Below, in pieces: positions 26,541-34,295 of a stretch of 64,000 bases of DNA (positions are counted from its first letter, which is position 1; each line of letters starts with the position of its first letter). The position numbers and the translations under genes were made by a program. Source of the stretch: an uncultured Collinsella sp. (GTDB lineage Bacteria > Actinomycetota > Coriobacteriia > Coriobacteriales > Coriobacteriaceae); the NCBI GenBank assembly GCA_900544875.1, contig UQWS01000008.1, forward strand, positions 11,699 to 75,698. Reading direction: 5' to 3'. Below the pieces are notes generated by a model. That model made no database searches. It saw only the letters and a program-made list of their open reading frames with translations, and was not told where the DNA came from.

Positions 26541-28841
26541 ATGGTCAAGCTGTACGAGGACGGCATCTACCTGCGCGGCGGCAGCGAGATCGTGCCTGCG
26601 GCCGAGGCTGCCGAGCGCGGCATTACGCAGGCGCCCGAGGATGCCAAACGCGGAACCATCGCGTATTCGATCCTCCAGGCACACAATACGTCCGGCGACC
26701 CCGAGGCGCTCAAGATTCGCTTCGACGCCATGGCGAGCCACGACATCACCTTTGTCGGCATCATCCAGACGGCGCGCGCTTCGGGCATGGAGCAGTTCCC
26801 GCTGCCTTACGTGCTCACCAACTGCCATAACTCGCTGTGCGCCGTGGGCGGCACCATCAATGAGGACGACCACGTCTTTGGCCTTTCCGCAGCCAAGAAG
26901 TACGGCGGCATCTTCGTTCCGCCGCACATCGCCGTCATCCACTCCTTTATGCGCGAGAACTTCGCCGGTTGCGGCAAGATGATCCTGGGTTCCGACTCGC
27001 ACACCCGCTATGGTGCCCTGGGTACCATAGCCGTGGGCGAGGGCGGCGGCGAGTTGGCAAAGCAGCTGCTGCGCGACACCTACGATGTCGCCTATCCCGG
27101 CGTCGTGGCCATCTACCTCACGGGCGCCCCGCGCCCCGGCGTCGGCCCGCACGACGTGGCGCTCGCCATCATTCGCGCCGTCTTTGCCAAGGGCTACGTC
27201 AAGAACAATGTCATGGAGTTTGTGGGCCCGGGCATCGCGAGCATGACGACCGACTACCGCAACGGCGTTGACGTCATGACCACCGAGACCACCTGCCTGT
27301 CGAGCATCTGGGCCACCGACGAGGACACGCACGCGTTTTTGACCATGCACGGCCGCGGCGACGACTATCGCGAGCTCAAGCCCGCCGATGTCGCCTACTA
27401 CGACGGTTGCGTCGAGGTCGACCTGTCGAGCATCAAGCCCATGATCGCACTGCCGTTCCATCCTTCCAACGGCTTTGAGATCGACGAGCTCAACGAGAAC
27501 CTCGAGGACATCCTGCACGAGGTGGAGCTCGAGGCCGCCAAGATCGGCGAGGGCAAGACGCACTTTAGCCTGCTCGACAAGATCGTCGACGGCAAGCTGC
27601 ACGTGCAGCAGGGCGTTATCGCCGGCTGCTCGGGCGGCAACTATGACTCCGTGGTCCAGGCTGCCCGCGTGCTCAAGGGCGCCAATACCGGCTGCGGCGA
27701 GTTCTCGCTGTCGGTCTATCCCACGAGCCAGCCCGTGGCGCTCGAACTTACACGCCGCGGCTACATCTACGACCTCATGGAGGCCGGCGCAATCGTGCGC
27801 ACGGCATTCTGCGGCCCGTGCTTCGGCGCCGGCGACACGCCCGCCAACAACGGCCTTTCGATCCGTCACACCACGCGCAACTTCCCCAACCGCGAGGGTT
27901 CCAAGCCGGGTAATGGCCAGCTGAGCGCCGTGGCCCTGATGGACGCCCGCTCCATTGCGGCAACGGCTGCCAACGGCGGCGTCCTGACGCCGGCGACCGA
28001 CCTGCCCGAGGACACTTGGGACGAGGCCTGCGAGTACACCTTTGACGACGCGCCGTACAAGAAGCGCGTGTACTGGGGCTTTGGCAAGGCGGAGCCTGCC
28101 GACGAGCTGGTCGAAGGCCCCAACATCAAGCCGTGGCCCGCGATGGAGCCGCTCGGCGACGACATCCTGCTCAAGGTTTGCTCCAAGATCATGGACCCGG
28201 TCACCACGACCGACGAGCTCATTCCCTCGGGCGAGACGAGCTCCTTCCGCTCCAACCCGCTGGGCCTGGCTGAGTTTACGCTGAGCCGCCGCGACCCGGC
28301 CTACGTGGGTCGCTCCAAGGAGGTCGACGCTGTGGAGAAGCGTCGCGTTGCCGGCGAGTCCGCGGGCGACCTGGCGGCGTTCGATGCCGAGCTTGCCGGT
28401 GTGTTTGAGGCGCTGGCCGGCGCGGGTGTCGCGGCCGATGCCAAGGCGACCGAGTTCGGTTCCATGATTTACGCCAAGAAGCCTGGCGACGGCAGCGCCC
28501 GCGAGCAGGCCGCGAGCTGCCAGCGCGTAATTGGCGGCCTGGCCAACATCGTCCACGAGTACGCCACCAAGCGCTATCGCTCCAACGTGATGAACTGGGG
28601 CATGGTGCCCTTCCAGATGGAGGCCGAGCCCAACTTTGAGGTGGGCGATTACGTCTTTGTGCCGGGTATCCGTGCCGCGCTCGATGGCGACCTGAAGGAC
28701 ATCGCCGCCTACGTGGTGCGCGCCGATGGTGCGGTCGAGCAGATTGAGCTCTACATTGCCGATATGACGGCAGAGGAGCGTGCCATCGTCAAGGCCGGCT
28801 GCCTGATCAACTACAACAAGTTCAAGGCCGCTGCCGAGTAG
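26541..28841 (+). CDS. Aconitase-family hydratase
   Basis: 766-residue member of the aconitase superfamily. Cluster ligands are visible as a single Cys in GVIAGCSGGNYD and the CxxC in AFCGPCFGAG; substrate/swivel motifs such as GSDSHTRYGALGT are also present. It is longer and differently arranged than AcnA or LeuC and most resembles the uncharacterised YbhJ-type hydratases as I recall them. Its substrate is unknown; citrate/isocitrate isomerisation cannot be assumed. I chose ATG 26541 (GGGAG upstream) over the in-frame extension back to 26385, which runs through an operator-like palindrome. No neighbour suggests a pathway. Confidence 0.85.
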   Translation: MVKLYEDGIYLRGGSEIVPAAEAAERGITQAPEDAKRGTIAYSILQAHNTSGDPEALKIRFDAMASHDITFVGIIQTARASGMEQFPLPYVLTNCHNSLCAVGGTINEDDHVFGLSAAKKYGGIFVPPHIAVIHSFMRENFAGCGKMILGSDSHTRYGALGTIAVGEGGGELAKQLLRDTYDVAYPGVVAIYLTGAPRPGVGPHDVALAIIRAVFAKGYVKNNVMEFVGPGIASMTTDYRNGVDVMTTETTCLSSIWATDEDTHAFLTMHGRGDDYRELKPADVAYYDGCVEVDLSSIKPMIALPFHPSNGFEIDELNENLEDILHEVELEAAKIGEGKTHFSLLDKIVDGKLHVQQGVIAGCSGGNYDSVVQAARVLKGANTGCGEFSLSVYPTSQPVALELTRRGYIYDLMEAGAIVRTAFCGPCFGAGDTPANNGLSIRHTTRNFPNREGSKPGNGQLSAVALMDARSIAATAANGGVLTPATDLPEDTWDEACEYTFDDAPYKKRVYWGFGKAEPADELVEGPNIKPWPAMEPLGDDILLKVCSKIMDPVTTTDELIPSGETSSFRSNPLGLAEFTLSRRDPAYVGRSKEVDAVEKRRVAGESAGDLAAFDAELAGVFEALAGAGVAADAKATEFGSMIYAKKPGDGSAREQAASCQRVIGGLANIVHEYATKRYRSNVMNWGMVPFQMEAEPNFEVGDYVFVPGIRAALDGDLKDIAAYVVRADGAVEQIELYIADMTAEERAIVKAGCLINYNKFKAAAE

Positions 28842-28856
28842 CGCACTTAATTGTCC

Positions 28857-28930
28857 GCCCGGGGCTTACCCTTTCCCGCCCGCTCACGCGCTTCGCGAGG
28901 GCCGCGTTCGGGAAAGGGTAAGCCCCGGGC
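28857..28930. repeat. Long perfect inverted repeat after the hydratase gene
   Basis: Perfect 22-bp arms (28857-28878 and 28909-28930) enclose 30 bp that contain a smaller GC hairpin. It starts 16 bp after the stop codon and has no U tract. It could be a transcription end, an mRNA stabiliser or a REP element. Confidence 0.75.
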
Positions 28931-28987
28931 TACATTTCTGCGTTCTCGTTGGGTCTTGAGGGACGCTAATAAATAGACTTGCTTGAT

Positions 28988-29018
28988 GCCGCCTCTGTTA
29001 TCGGGGCGGCTTCTTTTT
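28988..29018 (+). terminator. Rho-independent terminator
   Basis: GCCGCC (28988-28993) pairs with GGCGGC (29005-29010), followed by TTCTTTTT. It probably ends hydratase transcripts that read through the upstream palindrome. Confidence 0.75.
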
Positions 29019-29025
29019 GTTGAAA

Positions 29026-29060
29026 ACCACCACAAAGGGGGCAGGCACCTTTGTGGTGGT
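29026..29060. repeat. ACCACCACAAAG palindromic repeat, copy 1
   Basis: 12-bp perfect arms (29026-29037 and 29049-29060) with loop GGGGCAGGCAC. Copies 2 (29893-29927) and 3 (30697-30731) have the same arms and the complementary loop, so copy 1 is inverted relative to them. Confidence 0.85.
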
Positions 29061-29113
29061 GGGGACGAGCTCGATGCTGTTGTGATCGTTGAGCGGCATG
29101 TTAATGGGCGGCT

Positions 29114-29782
29114 CTACAGAATTTCATCTGGGCTGGCGGGTTTGGTTGTTTTGGGGATGCCGAGTTTGGATGACGCGAAATCGTCAACATTGTCCTTAAT
29201 TCCGTCTTTGGTGTAGACAGTGACCATATAGGTGCTGTGTCCGAATTCGCCCTTGTCGCGTGTTGCCCAGGCATCCCAGTAGGCGGCCCCGTTTCGCCCT
29301 TTGATTTTTCCGACACGGCGGAGTTCTGTTCGCTTTAATTTCTGGTTGCTATAGATGGTTCGACCGGCCTCCTCGGTGAGCCCGCACTGTCCAAGCATCT
29401 TGTCGAGGACTTGGTTCATGTGGCGCTCATCGGTGTTTGGTGCGTAGTCGTAGGCGAGGGTGATGAAGTCGAGTGGCTGGTCGTCGATTAGATAGTTTAG
29501 CGTCTGAGGTCCAAGGCAGAAATAGGGGGAGCATCCGTCGATCTGACCGAGCAGTGGCAACTTTGACTGCCAACTTCCGGTGGGAATTCCATCTTCGTAA
29601 AACACGCCGCGACAGATAAAGGAGAGCGAGGTGGCACGCGAGCCGGCGTCGACCATTCCGCATAAATCGAAGGGCGAGGTGATACCAAGGGAAAAGGGCG
29701 TGATGACGATAAGGAAGAGCATCACGATGGGTATGGCGAGAATGGCGATGACGTTGCGACCGGTGGAATGAGGCGGCTTCAT
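29114..29782 (-). CDS. Membrane-anchored protein of unknown function
   Basis: 222 residues with one N-terminal hydrophobic segment (about 10-32) after a short basic start, then an extracytoplasmic domain with several Cys (CGM, CRGVF, CSPYFCLG, QCGL). No family recognised. Start ATG 29782 has GAGGAG 6 nt upstream; an in-frame start at 29800 lacks support. It and the neighbour at 30017 have the same layout (one membrane anchor, an outer domain of about 190 residues, a Met-rich helix with LDKMLGQC or LNDFMGQC), so the two may be distant paralogs. Both are flanked by the ACCACCACAAAG repeats. GC content is lower than in the surrounding housekeeping genes. Confidence 0.75.
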   Translation of the reverse strand: MKPPHSTGRNVIAILAIPIVMLFLIVITPFSLGITSPFDLCGMVDAGSRATSLSFICRGVFYEDGIPTGSWQSKLPLLGQIDGCSPYFCLGPQTLNYLIDDQPLDFITLAYDYAPNTDERHMNQVLDKMLGQCGLTEEAGRTIYSNQKLKRTELRRVGKIKGRNGAAYWDAWATRDKGEFGHSTYMVTVYTKDGIKDNVDDFASSKLGIPKTTKPASPDEIL

Positions 29783-29892
29783 ATGCGCTCCTCGAGACAA
29801 AGATCTGTTGAGGATAGGCAGAAATGGATATGTTCAGAGAGCAATTCAAGTTTAATCTCATTGCGCGAGATGGTCGACCGTTAGCGTCGAAA

Positions 29893-29927
29893 ACCACCAC
29901 AAAGGTGCCTGTCCCCTTTGTGGTGGT
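29893..29927. repeat. ACCACCACAAAG palindromic repeat, copy 2
   Basis: Arms 29893-29904 and 29916-29927 with loop GTGCCTGTCCC. It interrupts a short ORF that begins at ATG 29824 behind a good GAGGATAGG site, which may be the debris of a gene start. Confidence 0.85.
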
Positions 29928-29946
29928 GAGGAGCGCGCGGCTTCTT

Positions 29947-29975
29947 TTGGTAATAGTGTTAGCTGGCGGTATCAT
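29947..29975 (+). promoter_or_regulatory. Candidate promoter of the gene at 30017
   Basis: TTGGTA (29947-29952), 17 bp, TATCAT (29970-29975). The predicted transcript would start near 29982, which favours a downstream translation start. Confidence 0.4.
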
Positions 29976-30016
29976 TAGTGCAGGTGGCGAAGGTTTGCAT
30001 TGTGGGGTGTTTTGCC

Positions 30017-30688
30017 GTGAGCCGTTCTGCCCGTATTGGATTGATTGTCTTGGCGCTTGCGATCGCTGTGGTTGGCGCGGGCGCTGTCGGTATGGCATTT
30101 CTACCTGCTGCGGTGACGGAGCCGGTGGTCAAGCCTGTGACTCAATCTGTCGAACTTCTGACCGGCGACGACAAGCCCGAGACCATTACCGTTGATTTTG
30201 ATGAGCAGCCGGCTGTGCTGGGTATTAGCAATTATCCGCGTATTCAGCTTGGGGCCATGCGCTATACCACGGATACAAGCCTGATCGATAGGGCGTCCGA
30301 GCTACTCAAGGGCAAAACATTTAAGCGTTGGTACGGATATGCGTCCTATCGGGCAAAAGCGAACGACATGGTTGGCGGATGCCACTCGTCCATCGAGCTG
30401 GACACTGCAAACGGCGCAAAGTTATGTGATGTCTCGTACGATCCGGGCTACGAGGGCAATGAGGGTCCGGGCATCTACATCATGGACGGCGATGTCGCCT
30501 ATGTCATGGAGGGCGACGAGACCGAGCTCAACGATTTTATGGGTCAGTGTATCCAAGATGCCTATAAACAGACCTGCTTGCCTGACCCGCAGACTGCACG
30601 CGATAGTGGGTCTGCCCGTACATGGCTGTTCGAGGATGAGATGCCCTGGACCGTCGAATCGGGAAGTACGGGTTCGGCGAAGGAGTAG
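30017..30688 (+). CDS. Membrane-anchored protein of unknown function
   Basis: 223 residues: basic N-terminus (SRSAR), one hydrophobic segment (about 6-28), then an extracytoplasmic domain of about 195 residues with three Cys and a C-terminal Ser/Gly tail. No domain recognised. The start is uncertain: GTG codons occur at 29978, 29984, 30002 and 30017; I prefer 30017 because GGGGTG lies 8 nt upstream and a candidate promoter overlaps the earlier ones. See the minus-strand gene at 29114 for a similar layout. A REP copy follows 8 bp after the stop. Confidence 0.7.
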   Translation: MSRSARIGLIVLALAIAVVGAGAVGMAFLPAAVTEPVVKPVTQSVELLTGDDKPETITVDFDEQPAVLGISNYPRIQLGAMRYTTDTSLIDRASELLKGKTFKRWYGYASYRAKANDMVGGCHSSIELDTANGAKLCDVSYDPGYEGNEGPGIYIMDGDVAYVMEGDETELNDFMGQCIQDAYKQTCLPDPQTARDSGSARTWLFEDEMPWTVESGSTGSAKE

Positions 30689-30696
30689 AAACCGCG

Positions 30697-30731
30697 ACCA
30701 CCACAAAGGTGCCTGTCCTCTTTGTGGTGGT
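30697..30731. repeat. ACCACCACAAAG palindromic repeat, copy 3
   Basis: Arms 30697-30708 and 30720-30731 with loop GTGCCTGTCCT, 8 bp after the stop codon at 30688. It can act as a transcript-end hairpin. Confidence 0.85.
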
Positions 30732-30740
30732 TTTCGGTCT

Positions 30741-30957
30741 GTCTCGATCTGTAATATCTTGGCCGCTAAAAGTGGGCCTGGTGTTACAGATTTAGATTTT
30801 TGATCCGGGTGTTTTCTGTTCGTCTCGATTTGTAACAGATAGAGCTCTATTTGCTGACTAGATGTTACAGATTTAGATAAACGGGTGCGCTGGTCATTTC
30901 ATCTCGATCTGTAACATCTAGAGCCATAAACAGCCGCTAGATGTTACAGATTGAGAT
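30741..30957. repeat. Three tandem palindromic TGTAACA...TGTTACA modules
   Basis: Three modules (30741-30797, 30821-30878, 30901-30957), each about 57 bp and spaced 80 bp apart. Each module starts TCTCGATYTGTAA and ends GTTACAGATT(T/G)AGAT, so it is an inverted repeat; the third copy is nearly perfect. No ORF is present. This array and the ACCACCACAAAG copy fill 30689-30960; the rest up to 31134 is the clpB promoter region. Confidence 0.85.
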
Positions 30958-31018
30958 AGTAAGGGGACGAGGCCGTAGCGGGTGAGCGCACCTGCTCCCT
31001 ATCCATCAATCACTCAGA

Positions 31019-31056
31019 AAATCTTATATATAGAGACTTAGATTTGTGTATAAGAT
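31019..31056 (+). promoter_or_regulatory. clpB promoter/operator with AAATCT-N15-AGATTT palindrome
   Basis: AAATCT (31019-31024), 15 bp, AGATTT (31040-31045), followed by GTGTATAAGAT. It is the same arrangement as upstream of dnaK (21713-21739), including inner TATAT and GACTT. It lies 90 bp before the clpB start. Confidence 0.55.
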
Positions 31057-31134
31057 CGTACAAAGCTGGCAACAATACTTCTCGAACAACGTGAAGCCGC
31101 CCCGTAGGGCGGCCACCCCAAGAGAGGTGATTCC

Positions 31135-33762
31135 ATGAGAATCGATAAGCTAGCAATGACGTCGCGCGAGGCGCTGCAGACCGCCATGAGCACGGCTGCC
31201 GATGCGCAGGCCGGCGCGGTGGAGCCGATTCACCTGCTGTCCGCCCTGCTCGGTGCCGGCGAGCGCAATATCTCCGTGATCATCGAGCGCATCGGTGCCG
31301 ACCCGGCCCAGCTCGCACGCTCCACGCAGGATGCCATCGACCATGCGCCCAAGGTTTCGGGCGAGGGCCAGCAGATGGGTCTTTCCAACGAGCTCGTCCG
31401 CGTCATCGAAAAGGCCGAGAAGAAGGCCACCAAGATGGGCGACAGCTTTGTGGTGACCGAGCATCTGCTGATGGCGCTTGCCGAGGACAAGGGCGAGGCC
31501 GGCCGCGTGCTGCGTGACGCCGGCGTGACCAAGGAGCGCATCGAGCAAGTCTACGAGGAGCTGCGCGGCGATGACCGCGTGACGTCTGCCGAGGACAAGA
31601 CCCAGTTTGAGGCGCTGGAGCAGTACGGCCGCAATATCTGCGACCTTGCCCGCGCCGGCAAACTCGACCCGGTCATCGGCCGTACCGACGAGATCCGTCG
31701 TACCATCCAGGTCCTGTCCCGTCGCACCAAGAACAACCCGGTGCTCATCGGCGAGCCGGGCGTCGGCAAGACGGCCATCGTCGAGGGCATCGCCCAGCGT
31801 ATCGTGGCCGGCGACGTGCCGAGCACGCTGCGCGACCGCGACCTTATCGAGCTCGACATGAGCGCGCTGGTCGCCGGCGCCAAGTACCGCGGTGAGTTCG
31901 AGGACCGCTTGAAGGCCGTGCTCAAGGAGGTACAGAAGTCCGAGGGCAAGGTCATCCTGTTCATCGATGAGCTCCACACCATCGTGGGCGCGGGTGCCAC
32001 CGAGGGCTCCATGGACGCCGGCAACATCCTCAAGCCGGCGCTTGCTCGCGGCGATCTACACGCGATCGGCGCGACCACGCTCGACGAATACCGCAAGTAC
32101 ATCGAGAAGGACGCGGCGCTTGCCCGTCGTTTCCAGACCGTGATGGTCAGCGAGCCTACCGTCGAGGACACCATCTCGATCCTGCGTGGCCTGAAGGAGA
32201 AGTACGAGATCTTCCACGGCGTACACATCACCGATAGCGCGCTCGTGGCTGCCGCCGACCTCTCCGACCGCTACATCGCCGACCGCTTCCTGCCCGACAA
32301 GGCTATCGACCTGGTCGATGAGGCCGCGAGCCGCCTGCGCATGGAACTCGACAGCATGCCGGTCGAGATCGACGCCACCACGCGTCAGCTCACCCAGCTG
32401 CAGATCGAGGAACAGGCGCTCATGAAAGAGACCGACGACGCCTCTAAGGAGCGTTTGGAGGCTCTGCGCCAAGAGATTGCCGAAGTCCAGGAAAAGCTCA
32501 ACGTGCAAAAGGCCGGCTGGCTCAACCAAAAGAACGCCATCGACCACGTGCAGGAGCTTAAGGGCCAGCTTGACGCGGCCAAGAGCGAAGAGGAGCGCGC
32601 GACGCGCAACGGCGATCTGGGCCGTGCGTCCGAGCTTCGCTATTCTGTGATCCCGGGTCTGCAGCAGCAGATTCAGGATTCCGAGGCTGCGCTCGAGGCG
32701 CAAAAGCAGCAGGACGGCGAGGGCCTCAACGAACAGGTGACCTCCGACGAGATCGCCGAGGTCGTGAGCGCCTGGACCGGTGTGCCCGTGTCCAAGATGA
32801 TGCAGGGCGAGCTCGACAAGTTGAAGGGCTTGGAGGGCGAGCTGCATAAGCGCGTTATCGGTCAGGACGAGGCCGTCTCCGCTGTAGCCGCGGCCGTGCG
32901 TCGCAGCCGTGCGGGTCTCTCCGACCCAGACAAGCCCATCGGCAGCTTCTTCTTCCTGGGCCCCACCGGCGTAGGCAAGACCGAGCTCGCCAAGGCGCTG
33001 GCCGAGTGCCTGTTCGATGACGAGCGCGCGCTCGTGCGTATCGACATGTCCGAGTATATGGAGAAGTTCAGCGTCCAGCGTCTGATCGGTGCGCCCCCGG
33101 GATACGTGGGCTATGACGAGGGCGGCCAGCTCACCGAGGCCGTGCGCCGTCGTCCCTACTCCGTGATCTTGCTCGACGAGATGGAGAAGGCTCATCCGGA
33201 TGTCTTTAACGTGCTGCTGCAGGTGCTCGACGACGGCCGTTTGACCGACGGTCAGGGTCGCCAAGTGTCCTTCAAGAACACGATTATCATCATGACGTCC
33301 AACGTGGGCTCCAAGGCTATCGCCGATCTGTCCGGCAAGGACGAGGAGGAGATGCGCCATCAGGTTGACGGGGCCATGGCTCAAACCTTCCGCCCCGAGT
33401 TCCTCAACCGTATCGACGATATCGTGGTGTTCCATCCGCTCGGCATGGCGCAGATCGAGAAGATCGTCGACATCCAGCTCGCCGACGTCCGCGCGCGTCT
33501 GGCCAAGGAGCGCATGACGCTGGCCATCACCCCGGCGGCCAAGCAGATGCTCGCCGTGGGCGGCCTGGACCCGGTCTTTGGTGCCCGTCCGCTCAAGCGT
33601 CTCGTGCAGCGCGAGGTCGTGGATGCCATTGCCGCCGCTATCATCGACGGCACGGTGCGCGAGGGCGATCAGGTGACGGTCGATGTCGACAAGGACGGCG
33701 GCTTTACCGTCGTGTGCGACAACACGCCGGCGGCCACCTACGAAGTCCCCGACGCCGAGTAG
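31135..33762 (+). CDS. clpB: ATP-dependent disaggregase ClpB
   Basis: Hsp100 disaggregase that threads aggregated proteins through a hexameric pore, with DnaK-DnaJ-GrpE. 875 residues: N-terminal double Clp_N repeat (1-145), AAA1 with GEPGVGKT (about residue 204), middle coiled-coil domain (about 410-530), AAA2 with GPTGVGKT (about residue 608) and the pore motif GYVGYDEGG, then a D2-small domain. The presence of the M-domain separates it from ClpC and ClpA. Start ATG 31135 with GAGAGGTG. Confidence 0.97.
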   Translation: MRIDKLAMTSREALQTAMSTAADAQAGAVEPIHLLSALLGAGERNISVIIERIGADPAQLARSTQDAIDHAPKVSGEGQQMGLSNELVRVIEKAEKKATKMGDSFVVTEHLLMALAEDKGEAGRVLRDAGVTKERIEQVYEELRGDDRVTSAEDKTQFEALEQYGRNICDLARAGKLDPVIGRTDEIRRTIQVLSRRTKNNPVLIGEPGVGKTAIVEGIAQRIVAGDVPSTLRDRDLIELDMSALVAGAKYRGEFEDRLKAVLKEVQKSEGKVILFIDELHTIVGAGATEGSMDAGNILKPALARGDLHAIGATTLDEYRKYIEKDAALARRFQTVMVSEPTVEDTISILRGLKEKYEIFHGVHITDSALVAAADLSDRYIADRFLPDKAIDLVDEAASRLRMELDSMPVEIDATTRQLTQLQIEEQALMKETDDASKERLEALRQEIAEVQEKLNVQKAGWLNQKNAIDHVQELKGQLDAAKSEEERATRNGDLGRASELRYSVIPGLQQQIQDSEAALEAQKQQDGEGLNEQVTSDEIAEVVSAWTGVPVSKMMQGELDKLKGLEGELHKRVIGQDEAVSAVAAAVRRSRAGLSDPDKPIGSFFFLGPTGVGKTELAKALAECLFDDERALVRIDMSEYMEKFSVQRLIGAPPGYVGYDEGGQLTEAVRRRPYSVILLDEMEKAHPDVFNVLLQVLDDGRLTDGQGRQVSFKNTIIIMTSNVGSKAIADLSGKDEEEMRHQVDGAMAQTFRPEFLNRIDDIVVFHPLGMAQIEKIVDIQLADVRARLAKERMTLAITPAAKQMLAVGGLDPVFGARPLKRLVQREVVDAIAAAIIDGTVREGDQVTVDVDKDGGFTVVCDNTPAATYEVPDAE

Positions 33763-33804
33763 ATTTTGGGCCGGCTTTAAAACCGCCCCTCATCGCAAAA
33801 CGCC

Positions 33805-33841
33805 AAGGGCGGCGGATCCAATCGGGTCCGCCGCCCTTTTT
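33805..33841 (+). terminator. Rho-independent terminator of clpB
   Basis: A perfect 12-bp stem (33805-33816 with 33827-33838) is followed by TTTTT (33837-33841). It lies 42 bp after the stop. Confidence 0.93.
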
Positions 33842-33893
33842 CGTGCGACAATCGATGGTGTTGAACGTGAGTACATGGCAAGGAGCTATGCAG

Positions 33894-34088
33894 ATGACAG
33901 ACAAGAACAAGACGAACACGCCGGCGACCGATGCCGCACCCGCCGCACCTAAGCCTGCGCCTAAACCGGCGCCCAAGCCGCGCGACCCCTATATCCGTGC
34001 CGAGAACGAGGATGACGACGGCTACGATCCTTATAGCGATCGTCGCCCCGAGCGCGAGCCCCTCTTCGAAGCCGACCCCTGGCGTTAA
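33894..34088 (+). CDS. Small acidic proline-rich protein, unknown function
   Basis: 64 residues. It opens with a Thr/Asn-rich start, a Pro-Lys-Ala run (about 18-30), then an acidic, aromatic tail (AENEDDDGYDPYSDR ... FEADPWR). Probably disordered and cytoplasmic. I chose ATG 33894 because AAGGAG lies 8 nt upstream; ATG 33888 is too close to the same site. It stands alone after the clpB terminator. The tail could be a protein-binding peptide, but no partner can be named. Confidence 0.7.
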   Translation: MTDKNKTNTPATDAAPAAPKPAPKPAPKPRDPYIRAENEDDDGYDPYSDRRPEREPLFEADPWR

Positions 34089-34123
34089 GTAGCTCATTTG
34101 GGACGGGGCTTTTTTAGCTACTT
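34087..34123 (+). terminator. Probable terminator of the small acidic protein gene
   Basis: AAGTAGCT pairs with AGCTACTT across a loop containing GGGGCTTTTTT. The stem overlaps the stop codon. Strength uncertain. Confidence 0.5.
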
Positions 34124-34227
34124 TGTTTTCGGCTAGAGGCGTTCATGCCTGCCCCCTCGGCCGCTCGATATCCTCCGGGAGGGGCCACTAATAGAAAACT
34201 TGCTTATCCATTAATCAAGATACGCAT

Positions 34228-34287
34228 AATCTTGCTCTCCTGCTAATCAAGAATCGTTATAATCTTGATTAGCAGGAGAGCAAGATT
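34228..34287 (+). promoter_or_regulatory. 25-bp perfect inverted repeat spanning a -10 box before the DUF4143-type ATPase
   Basis: Perfect 25-bp arms (34228-34252 and 34263-34287) surround a 10-bp spacer; TATAAT (34258-34263) lies in the middle. A related half (AATCAAGA...ATAATCTTG) lies just upstream at about 34212-34234. The palindrome ends 8 bp before the ATG. It could be an operator or an RNA hairpin hiding the leader. The remainder of 34124-34227 shows only a weak GC hairpin. Confidence 0.7.
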
Positions 34288-34295
34288 GGAGAATT

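Noticed and set aside
26475..28556. 693-codon minus-strand ORF opposite the hydratase
   Set aside because: Shadow ORF; the plus frame has the aconitase Cys motifs and ribosome binding site.
30741..30957. CRISPR array before clpB
   Set aside because: Only three units of an inverted repeat with no variable spacers of constant size and no cas genes.
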